The translations under genes and the position numbers were made by a program. The notes below the pieces were generated by a model that worked only from the letters and a program-made list of their open reading frames with translations, had not been told where the DNA came from and made no database searches. 64,000 nt of DNA from Bradyrhizobium sp. 170 (GTDB taxonomy: Bacteria; Pseudomonadota; Alphaproteobacteria; Rhizobiales; Xanthobacteraceae). The DNA lies in contig NZ_CP064703.1 of assembly GCF_023101085.1 (NCBI RefSeq), positions 7,502,001 to 7,566,000 on the forward strand. Direction: 5' to 3'. Shown here in pieces: positions 10,421 through 16,994 of the stretch (position 1 is the stretch's first letter; every line of letters begins with the position of its first letter).

Positions 10421-11203
10421 TTGAAGTACAGATTGCACCATCTGATATTTTCCTTCTTACTCGCTGGGACGTCGGGCGCGCTGGCGCAGGAGGAGCCGCG
10501 CGAGGTTGCCCGGCCGATCGCGCCTGCGGAAGTCGTGCTCTACATCCAGTCAGACTTGAAACGCACGGACTTCGTTCAACCGCTGGTTTGCGCGCTTCAG
10601 CGCGTGCTCACCGCCCCCGTCTCTGTGCAAGCTCTAGACCTTCCGCTCGGATCCGAATTGCTCGCAACGCCCACGCAATTCGAGGTCACCAAGGTGGCAG
10701 ACCGATTCATCCAGCGAACAGCGGACGAAGGAAATGTGCCTTCGTTCAAGTATCTTCTTGTTCCGTTCGATATGAAGGTCGAGGCCTGGAATTGGCGCTA
10801 TGCGTTTTCCACGAGCTTTGGCGACGAAACGACGTCCTACCACGTCGGCGTCGTCTCCGCCGCGCGCATCGTCGCTGGCAATTGGTGGCTGCAATCTCCC
10901 TGGGATTACGAGATCACGGCGACACGCGCTTACAAGCTGATTCTCAAATCAATCGCGCAGATCACAGGCCATCGCGGCACGGGTGCCTGCATTCTCGTAA
11001 CTTCACTTAGCCTCGAGGAGTTGGATCGAAAATCATCCGAGTTTTGCCCGGATGACCGTGCCGCGCTTGTTGCCGCCGGCGTCCTCAAGGAAAAAGAACA
11101 GCAGAGCGGCCCTGGCTGCACGAACGTTGCACGGCGATCGCTTCCGGCGCTGGTTGTGACAGCACGTAGGATGCTGGACGATTGGTGGGTTACGCTGCGC
11201 TAA
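10421..11203 (+). CDS. Secreted archaemetzincin-like (M54) protein without zinc site
   Basis: This is a 260-residue protein with a signal peptide (1-22, cut after ALA). It follows the archaemetzincin layout: LYIQSDL, a DLPLGSELLATPTQFEV segment, the FGDETTSYHVGVVSAARI core, and LEELDRKSSEFCPDDR near the end, which matches the family's D-K-x-x-F-C stretch. Where active members have HExxHxxGxxHC, this protein reads KSIAQITGHRG (176-186); all three zinc ligands and the catalytic Glu are gone, and only Gly183 remains. It is therefore likely a non-catalytic relative. A TTG start is used, as no ATG fits. Its last codons and stop lie in a repeat hairpin (11184-11209). Confidence 0.6.
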   Translation: MKYRLHHLIFSFLLAGTSGALAQEEPREVARPIAPAEVVLYIQSDLKRTDFVQPLVCALQRVLTAPVSVQALDLPLGSELLATPTQFEVTKVADRFIQRTADEGNVPSFKYLLVPFDMKVEAWNWRYAFSTSFGDETTSYHVGVVSAARIVAGNWWLQSPWDYEITATRAYKLILKSIAQITGHRGTGACILVTSLSLEELDRKSSEFCPDDRAALVAAGVLKEKEQQSGPGCTNVARRSLPALVVTARRMLDDWWVTLR

Positions 11204-11209
11204 CCCACC
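11184..11209. repeat. Short inverted repeat holding the stop codon of the M54-like gene
   Basis: GGTGGGTTA and TAACCCACC pair perfectly around CGCTGCGC, and CCTACG follows, as in the GTAGGGTGGG repeat family seen at 13854 and 55594. The TAA in the right arm ends the preceding gene. Confidence 0.7.
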
Positions 11210-11503
11210 CTACGCAACCCCTACCTCGTCCGTAATCGCCAGCAAGCGTAGCCCGGATGAGCGAAGCGATATCCGGGATTCAAGTCTGCCCAATCCGATG
11301 GTCCGATCGAGATCGCGGCGTCGCGGCACTGAAGCCGTAGGCAGCGGGCACGTCGGTAATCCGGATTATCCGCCGTTTCCTGCAACAACCGCAAGGCGTG
11401 CAAGGCCGCGCACTGGTTATCTTGACTTGCAGGCATCGCTCGCGCCAAAATATCGGCCGTAGAGCTGCACTTCCCGCGCAGTCTCTCGGGACGAGGGGCC
11501 CTT
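11210..11503. other. Intergenic region with a repeat unit, no convincing gene
   Basis: A GTAGCCCGGATGAGCGAAGCG...ATCCGGG unit lies at 11248-11278 (same family as 40878 and 41620). The rest, to 11503, should contain the promoter of the lipoprotein gene. A minus-strand frame here mixes repeat and unique sequence and has no family signature. Confidence 0.55.
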
Positions 11504-12055
11504 GTGAAATTTCTGAATGTCGCGGCGGCGCGATCCGTGCGTTTGCTTGCTGTTGGCCTGGCGCTCCATCTCCTCACCGCCTGTTCGTCAATTCACAATC
11601 AAACAGTTGCAGCAGGGGGACTTTTTGTCCCGGTCCCGCCCAAGCCCGGCTACGCAACGGTGTATATCGGGCGCCCGTACACCTTCCACACCAGCGTTTT
11701 CGCGCTTCCCATTCAGGTCGACAACAAACCGCTGATGTCGCTCCCGCCCGGTAAGTATACGGCCGTCGAGCTGGCGCCCGGTCCGCACAGCGTCGGCTCG
11801 CCCAATGAGGCATGGACCCGGGCGATTTCGGGCGTACCGCATTCCGCGAATTTCGCGGTCGAGGCCGGCAAGGTTTACTATCTGCTGCCGAAGGGCTGGG
11901 CCGAAGATGCCGGTTACTCGTATACGATGGTGGGCTCCGTCGTCGTGCCGCAGAGAACTGCCACCACTCACACCACCTTCTCAGTTCAGGCCGCCGCCGC
12001 GAGCGCTGCGCCGCCGCCGGAATTCGACAAGCTGAGCTACACCAAGGTGCCTTAG
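11504..12055 (+). CDS. Lipoprotein, DUF2846-like
   Basis: This 183-residue lipoprotein has a lipobox ending at Cys27 (LLTAC), with Ser at +2, so outer-membrane sorting is likely. The mature part has the pattern of DUF2846 proteins: GYATVYIGRPYTFHTSVFAL, then PIQVDNKPLMSLPPGKYT, LAPGPHSV and EAGKVYYLLP. The domain is a small beta sandwich of unknown role. The C-terminus is Ala/Pro-rich. The GTG at 11504 follows GAGGGG. A weak repeat begins right after its stop codon. Confidence 0.75.
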   Translation: MKFLNVAAARSVRLLAVGLALHLLTACSSIHNQTVAAGGLFVPVPPKPGYATVYIGRPYTFHTSVFALPIQVDNKPLMSLPPGKYTAVELAPGPHSVGSPNEAWTRAISGVPHSANFAVEAGKVYYLLPKGWAEDAGYSYTMVGSVVVPQRTATTHTTFSVQAAAASAAPPPEFDKLSYTKVP

Positions 12056-12459
12056 CGAAGCGTAGGGCGGATTTGCGAAGCGTGGTCCGCCATCTTCACA
12101 ACGAGAGCACGACGGATCTGGCGCGAGCATTGATGGGTTTCGCTTCGCTCTACCTATCCTACGCTGCGCTGATGGTGGTATGGAGTTGGAGCTGCGGATC
12201 CCATCAACAACGAAGAGCGGTGGCCATGGGCCCCTCGCGAACGCAGGGACGACGAGAAACTGCGAGGCCGCGCTGACCCGTCTATCTGCCTGCTGTTGAA
12301 CATATACTTCAGGGTGTGACAAAGCGCCGTCAAAACCTTTCCGTGCCAATTAACCTTTCATTAACCAAACGCGCCCACCCTCCCTCTGCGGCTTGGGGGC
12401 CGTTGATTCCTGATGCTTCAGCTCCGCGTTTCGGGGCTAGCGTTGATCGGGAGGTGTTG
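12056..12459. other. Intergenic repeat mosaic plus promoter region
   Basis: This is 404 bp with degenerate pieces of the GTAGGGYGG/TTCGCTTCGC repeat family (12058-12100 and about 12130-12175) followed by AT-richer sequence (12300-12370) with TTAACCTTTCATTAACC, which probably drives the next gene. In-frame upstream extensions of that gene cross this region but have no conserved sequence. Confidence 0.5.
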
Positions 12460-12744
12460 ATGCCCCGGGATTATCTTGGCGACCTGTACCTTGGCGCGGA
12501 CTGTGTTCCCGTGCCCGAGATTCCGCTGTCGGAATCTCAAGGCCTTTCACCCCACCAGATCGTGCCGATGCTGATCGGCTCCACGGTCGAGGCGATCGAG
12601 CGCGAGCTCGTGCTGCAGACGCTGGCGCGCTGCCACGGCAATCGCACCCACGCCGCCCGCGTGCTCGGACTTTCGGTGCGCACGATGCGGAATAAGATCC
12701 GGCAGTATGCGACTGACGGCGTCGACATTCCCGCGCCCAGCTAG
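12460..12744 (+). CDS. Stand-alone Fis-type helix-turn-helix protein
   Basis: This is a 94-residue protein whose C-terminal half is a Fis/NtrC-type HTH: VEAIERELVLQTLARCHGNR, then THAARVLGLSVRTMRNKIRQY. That matches the DNA-binding domain of sigma-54 activators such as FlbD, without their AAA+ or receiver domains. The N-terminal 45 residues are acidic and unrecognised. The ATG at 12460 has GGGAGG six bases upstream. It may act as a Fis-like nucleoid protein or local regulator. No flagellar or sigma-54 genes lie nearby. Confidence 0.75.
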   Translation: MPRDYLGDLYLGADCVPVPEIPLSESQGLSPHQIVPMLIGSTVEAIERELVLQTLARCHGNRTHAARVLGLSVRTMRNKIRQYATDGVDIPAPS

Positions 12745-12890
12745 GTCGGGCACGTTTCGCCGTCATCCGAGTGCGCGCGCTCGCGCGACCCGTTGGCTAG
12801 TAGGCCATCCTGCAAATTCCGGCGCTTGAGGAAAGCGCGTTTCCGCGTCTATTCTGCTTGGCGTTGTTGCAAGCGCAAATGAGGTTCGCG

Positions 12891-13400
12891 ATGGCCGGAA
12901 CGGACACCTTCATCTTTCGGGCGGCACTCCAGGGCAGGGCGTCGGTCTATCGGGACATCGAAATCGACCCTGCAAAGTCGCTGCACGCGCTGGCCGAAGC
13001 CATCGTCTCCTCGTTTAATTTCAATTTCGATCATGCCTTCGGCTTCTATACCGGGCTCACTCCCGCCAGCATGCACAAGACATTTCCCAAATACGAACTG
13101 TTCGCGGATATGGGCGATGCCGATCCACGGGTGCTCGGCGTCAAGAAGACCGGGATATCGCAGGCCTTCCCCGAAGTTGGGCACACGATGCTGTTTCTGT
13201 TCGACTATGGCGACGACTGGCTCTTCCGGGTCACCCTGCGCAAAGTGGGAAAGAAGAGCGCCAAAACCCGCTATCCGCGCGTCGTCGCAACGAATGGCGA
13301 GGCTCCTGAGCAATACCCCGACGATGATGACGACCCGGATGACCAGCCGAGATTTGGAATCAATCCCCTCACGGGCGAAAAAACTTGGTTTAAAAAGTAG
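12891..13400 (+). CDS. IS1096-passenger / pRiA4b ORF-3-like protein
   Basis: This 169-residue protein has the pRiA4b ORF-3 fold: DTFIFRAALQGRASVYRDIEI, LHALAEAIVSSFNFNFDHAF, and the diagnostic GHTMLFLFDYGDDWLFRVTL. Database names such as TnpR-like passenger protein reflect its frequent presence on mobile elements; no recombinase activity is implied by the sequence. The tail is very acidic (EQYPDDDDDPDDQ). The ATG at 12891 has GAGG six bases upstream. No transposase or flanking element is visible, so it may be a stranded accessory gene. Confidence 0.75.
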   Translation: MAGTDTFIFRAALQGRASVYRDIEIDPAKSLHALAEAIVSSFNFNFDHAFGFYTGLTPASMHKTFPKYELFADMGDADPRVLGVKKTGISQAFPEVGHTMLFLFDYGDDWLFRVTLRKVGKKSAKTRYPRVVATNGEAPEQYPDDDDDPDDQPRFGINPLTGEKTWFKK

Positions 13401-13529
13401 CGGAAATCGCAGGGCGGGTCATCGATCCGTCCAACGTGGCGCGAAGCGCAGCGGCGGAAACGCAGCTTGCCGCTTCGCAATCGGAAAAGTCGGTGGGTTT
13501 CGCCACGCCTTACCCTACGCGGCGCCGCG

Positions 13530-13751
13530 CTATTCCTCGAACATCTCCTTGAACAGTTTCGCCCGCTCCAGTCCCTCGGGGGTGAACACCACCGACTTCA
13601 CCTTGCCGACAGGATCGTGGATCATCCCCTTTTCATGCAGGCGGCCGAGGACATCCCAATCCATACCTTTCCATGCCCGGTTGTCGTCATGCAGCGTTAT
13701 GTAGAGAAGAGCCAGCGCTGCGTCGTCGATCTTGTCCTTGTTGGCGGCCAT
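13530..13751 (-). CDS. Small DUF6429-type protein
   Basis: This is a 73-residue protein (MAANKDKIDDAALALLYITL..., DWDVLGRLHEKGMI, FTPEGLERAKLFKEMFEE). The pattern suggests a compact winged-helix-like helical protein, and it resembles the DUF6429 family found widely in proteobacteria, often next to mobile genes. No function is known. It converges on the IS1096-passenger gene across about 130 bp of degraded repeat sequence. The start at 13751 follows GAGG (seen in reverse complement as CCTC). Confidence 0.65.
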   Translation of the reverse strand: MAANKDKIDDAALALLYITLHDDNRAWKGMDWDVLGRLHEKGMIHDPVGKVKSVVFTPEGLERAKLFKEMFEE

Positions 13752-13853
13752 CGTGAACCTCCCGTCACGTGACGTCGCGCCATCCTATTTCGGAATGCGC
13801 TAGACGCAAGGACGCCGCTGTTCGATGTTGGCACAAGCAAGCGCAGTGACTTT

Positions 13854-13942
13854 GTAGGGTGGGAAAAGCGAAGCGTGCCCACCATCAAGAGCACGGCGCA
13901 AGTTGGTGGGCACGGCGCTTTTGCGCCTTTGCCCACCCTACG
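13854..13942. repeat. Inverted repeat, GTAGGGTGGG family
   Basis: The left arm reads GTAGGGTGGGAAAAGCGAAG and the right arm ends CGCCTTTGCCCACCCTACGG, with a second inner inverted pair GTGCCCACC/GGTGGGCAC. The same design recurs at 55594-55693. Confidence 0.8.
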
Positions 13943-14097
13943 GTCCTGCGCTCTACGGACTGATTTGCCTCGCGCGCAAGTGCAATCTGGCTCAAGGTCG
14001 TGCGACAAACCAACACGACGGGCAAATCACTCAAAACCTGTCCAGCCCCTTTTGCAAAAATATTCCGCTTAACATGCCGGGCAAATCACTCGCATAA

Positions 14098-14517
14098 CTC
14101 CGCCGTCTCACCCGATGAGAGGGGCGGCTCGCGATCGTCACGAACGCGCGGTGGGATGCGGTGGACGCAAGAGCTGCGACTGACGTGTGTGGCTCAAGCG
14201 TACGGTGAAGTCGTGTGGTCCTGATGTCGCGGTGCTGGCATTAAGTTGCGCGGGGTTCGTCCTCGTGCAGCGACGGTGGCAAGAAAGCCGTTCGCCGGGG
14301 AGAGCACGAAGTAAGCCGTAAAGCCATTGCGCAGGGAAGGCCGGAGTGTTCCGCCTGTACCTGTATGCTCGTGTGCGTGTTCTTACGCGCAAATTGCACA
14401 CGAGACCGCGGGTGCAGCGTGCACCCGGTCTTCCCTGCGCCCTCCGATTTCTGGGAGGGCAAACGAAGATGCAAAACTCGGACGGTCAGCGCCGCGAGAT
14501 CGCGAATGTGTGTCTAT
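14098..14517 (+). repeat. Long structured interspersed element, possible RNA
   Basis: The core at 14329-14460 can fold extensively. An outer 16-bp stem pairs 14329-14344 with 14425-14440 (one G.U). Inside it a perfect 9-bp stem pairs 14368-14376 with 14396-14404, and a hairpin GGGTGCA/TGCACCC lies at 14410-14426. A further hairpin GCCCTCC/GGAGGGC lies at 14439-14460. From memory, very similar sequences occur many times in Bradyrhizobium and Rhodopseudomonas genomes, often miscalled as short proteins. The outer limits given are approximate. Confidence 0.6.
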
Positions 14518-14518
14518 C

Positions 14519-14599
14519 GTAGGATGGGTAGAGCGAAGCGAAACCCATCGCCACATGCTCCGGCATTGATGGGTATCGCTTCGCTCCACCCATCCTACG
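14519..14599. repeat. Inverted repeat, GTAGGATGGG variant
   Basis: GTAGGATGGGTAGAGCGAAG on the left mirrors CTTCGCTCCACCCATCCTAC on the right, with an inner ACCCATC/GATGGGT pair. It directly follows the long structured element, as if the two had moved or been retained together. Confidence 0.8.
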
Positions 14600-14822
14600 C
14601 AGCGGGCTGCACGACGTCGTCCGGGAGCTTGGTCAAAGGCGAACAATCGGCTGTCGCAATGACCCATTAAAAATTCAAATGGCCGGACAGGGCCCGGTTT
14701 ATTTTTTTGTTTACCCGCTCTGGTTGAAATGCGGATGACTTAATTTCGACGTACGATCATCCAAGGAATAGCTGGGATCGCGGTGTCGCCAACAAAGATA
14801 AAAACCGTGGCAGGGGAAGAAC

Positions 14823-15425
14823 GTGGGTGAACTTCTGGGGTCAATAGCATTTTTCTTGATCGTCATCGCCGTGATCGCCGGCGCGTGGGCCTGGATTTCG
14901 ACGCTGTTCAGGAAGGGGGCCATGGCGCTGCTCGGCTTCGATCGGATCTGTGTGCAGCAGTTTGAGACCGTCCTGCTTTACCGGAACGGCCGGTTTGAAA
15001 AGGCCCTGACACCCGGCCGGCACCGGATCCGCGCCGGCAGCCGCCAACTGGCGCGGATCGACAGGCGTCCCGAGGTGTTTCGATTTGCGCAAGGCGCCGT
15101 TTCCGCCGACCGGATCGCGGTCAACCTGATCTATGTCGTCCGGACTCAAATCGTCGATCCCAGGGCAGCATTCGAAAGCACACAGAACTACCGGGACGAG
15201 ATATCCATCCGCCTGCAATCGGTCGTGAAGGCGGTATGCAGCCGAAAGCCCCGCCTCGAAATCCAGATGGATCACCAGAGCTTCAGCAACAGCGCGCAGA
15301 AGGCCGCCAGCCAGGTGCTGCGCGCCATCGGTTGCGAATGCCTGACCTTCGAACTGCTGCAGGTCGATGCCGCGGGGCCCGTCGCGGAATGGGACAACAG
15401 GCGAATGGGATTTGCGGCGGAATAG
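14823..15425 (+). CDS. SPFH/Band 7 membrane protein (slipin-like)
   Basis: This 200-residue protein has one N-terminal membrane helix (about 5-27) followed by a short SPFH domain. Recognisable segments are VQQFETVLLYRNGRFEKAL, PGRHRI, and a core with DRIAVNLIYVVRTQIVDPR and SIRLQSVVKAV. SPFH proteins form membrane-bound oligomeric cages or scaffolds. It lacks a long coiled coil, so it is at the small end of the family, and it has no NfeD partner beside it. A GTG at 14823 after AGGGGAAG is used; another GTG lies four bases further but out of frame. Regulation is not evident. Confidence 0.7.
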   Translation: MGELLGSIAFFLIVIAVIAGAWAWISTLFRKGAMALLGFDRICVQQFETVLLYRNGRFEKALTPGRHRIRAGSRQLARIDRRPEVFRFAQGAVSADRIAVNLIYVVRTQIVDPRAAFESTQNYRDEISIRLQSVVKAVCSRKPRLEIQMDHQSFSNSAQKAASQVLRAIGCECLTFELLQVDAAGPVAEWDNRRMGFAAE

Positions 15426-15712
15426 CTCATGGCGCGCCAACCGGCGGCGGCGGCCAGCCGCCGGCGATCCGATCGGGCGCTGACAGTGCCGTTCGGCCCT
15501 CAAGGCACCGGGTGGGAGGTCCCTATGCTGCGCCGCTCCCGATTTCGAATGGATCATCCTGCGTCGGCGCGCGAACGCCATGGCGCGACACCGCCCACAT
15601 GGCTGGGATCGAGCGCAGCTCGTCTGCGCAAGCCGGATGGCTTCGGGGATTGCGAGAATTGCCCGCAATGCCCAACTGTCCCCTATCATCATTGACCCGG
15701 AACATCCCCGAC

Positions 15713-16813
15713 ATGAGCCAATCCAAACTATTCGAGCCCTTCCAGCTTGGCCCGATAACGCTTCCCAATCGCTTCGCGATGGCGCCGCTGACCCGCAACC
15801 GCGCGGTGCCGCCTGGCATGGTGCCGAGCCCGCTGGCGGTGGACTATTATGGGCAGCGCGCCTCCGCAGGCCTCCTGATCACCGAAGCCAGCCAGGTTTC
15901 GCAGCAGGGCCAGGGCTATCAGGATACGCCCGGCATCTATTCGAAGGCGCAGGTCGAAGGCTGGCGCAAGGTCACCGACCGCGTGCACGAAGAAGGCGGG
16001 CGCATCTTCATCCAGATCTGGCATGTCGGCCGCATCTCGCACGACACGTTGCAGCCCGGTGGCGGCAAGCCGGTGGCGCCCTCCGCGATCCGCGCCAAGG
16101 GCAAGACGTTTGTCAACGGCATCTTCACCGAAATCTCCGAGCCGCGCGCGCTGGAGCTTTCGGAGATTCCAGGGATCATCGAGGATTTCAAGCGCGGCAC
16201 CGAGAATGCGCTGGTGGCCGGTTTCGACGGCGTCGAGATCCACGGCGCCAACGGCTATCTGCTTGACCAGTTCGCCAAGGACGGCACCAACAAGCGCACC
16301 GATGCCTATGGTGGTTCGATCGAGAACCGCGCCAAACTGATGCTGGAAGTCTCCAAGGTCGTCGCCGCGGTGGCCGGCCCCGAGCGCACCGGCATCCGCA
16401 TCTCGCCGGTGACGCCGGCCAACGACGTCTCCGACAGCAACCCGCAGCCGCTGTTCGATCACATCGTGGATGGGCTCAACGCGCTGAAGCTGACCTACAT
16501 CCACGTCATCGAAGGCGCGACCGGCGGCCCGCGCGACATCGCGCCGTTCGACTACGCATCCTTGCGCAAGCGCTTTGGCGGCGCCTATGTCGCCAACAAC
16601 GGCTATGATTTCGATCTCGCGACGAAAGTGCTCGAGGCCGGCGCGGCGGATCTGATCGCGTTCGGAAAACCGTTTATCTCGAACCCGGATCTGGTCGAGA
16701 GGTTGAAGAAGGGTGCACCGCTGAACGAGTGGGACAAGGCGACGTTCTACGGCGGCGGCGCGAAGGGCTACACCGATTACCCGACGCTGGGAGCGGCGCA
16801 AGCGGCAGAGTAG
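15713..16813 (+). CDS. Old Yellow Enzyme family ene-reductase
   Basis: This 366-residue FMN-dependent oxidoreductase probably reduces activated C=C bonds or nitro compounds with NAD(P)H (NemA/XenB type). The TIM barrel opens with FEPFQLGPITLPNRFAMAPL. The substrate-binding pair is His177/Asn180 in HGANGYL, followed by LLDQFAKDGTNKRTDAYGGS, the conserved OYE loop. The FMN phosphate segment LIAFGKPFISNPDL is intact. The ATG at 15713 is chosen because the family starts here; an in-frame extension upstream is not conserved. The preceding 287 bp hold no convincing gene. Physiological substrate unknown. Confidence 0.9.
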   Translation: MSQSKLFEPFQLGPITLPNRFAMAPLTRNRAVPPGMVPSPLAVDYYGQRASAGLLITEASQVSQQGQGYQDTPGIYSKAQVEGWRKVTDRVHEEGGRIFIQIWHVGRISHDTLQPGGGKPVAPSAIRAKGKTFVNGIFTEISEPRALELSEIPGIIEDFKRGTENALVAGFDGVEIHGANGYLLDQFAKDGTNKRTDAYGGSIENRAKLMLEVSKVVAAVAGPERTGIRISPVTPANDVSDSNPQPLFDHIVDGLNALKLTYIHVIEGATGGPRDIAPFDYASLRKRFGGAYVANNGYDFDLATKVLEAGAADLIAFGKPFISNPDLVERLKKGAPLNEWDKATFYGGGAKGYTDYPTLGAAQAAE

Positions 16814-16821
16814 AGCCTCAC

Positions 16822-16929
16822 CGTCATTCCGGGATGCGCCCTCTTGGGCGCAGGCCCGGAATCCATCCGGCCGCATAACCTGTCGCACGATGGATTCCGG
16901 GCTCTCGCTTCGCGAGCCCCGGAATGACG
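16822..16929. repeat. Palindromic repeat, CGTCATTCCGGG type
   Basis: CGTCATTCCGGGATGCGCCC and CGAGCCCCGGAATGACG close an about 108-bp inverted repeat, with inner GGAATCCATC/GATGGATTCC. It sits between two convergent genes just before their shared terminator. Confidence 0.85.
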
Positions 16930-16939
16930 AAAAGAAAAA

Positions 16940-16962
16940 GGCCGGGATCGCTCCCGGCCTTT
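16940..16962. terminator. Bidirectional terminator between OYE gene and glpV
   Basis: GGCCGGGA and TCCCGGCC pair around TCGC. AAAAA precedes and TTT follows, so the hairpin has a U tract in either direction. It serves the OYE gene on the plus strand and the glycerol operon on the minus strand. Confidence 0.85.
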
Positions 16963-16994
16963 CGCTTGTTTGCATCACTCGTAATTTGCGAAGC

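Larger units (their letters stand above)
13752..14822. other. 1.07-kb gene-free repeat cluster
   Basis: No frame here has coding character. It contains a GTAGGGTGGG inverted repeat (13854-13942), a long structured element (about 14098-14517, hairpins at 14329-14460) and a GTAGGATGGG inverted repeat (14519-14599). Its far end carries the promoter region of the SPFH gene. The cluster looks like an accumulation site for interspersed repeats. Confidence 0.7.

Noticed and set aside
11221..11577. Minus-strand frame of about 118 codons before the lipoprotein gene
   Set aside because: It crosses an interspersed repeat and the start of the real lipoprotein gene; no family signature.
14327..14670. Short open frames in the repeat cluster on both strands
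   Set aside because: They follow the arms of inverted repeats, and the hairpins explain the sequence better than a protein would.
15429..15695. 88-codon frame between the SPFH gene and the OYE gene
   Set aside because: No conserved motif, no good ribosome site and biased toward Arg/Pro/Ala as expected from random GC-rich DNA.
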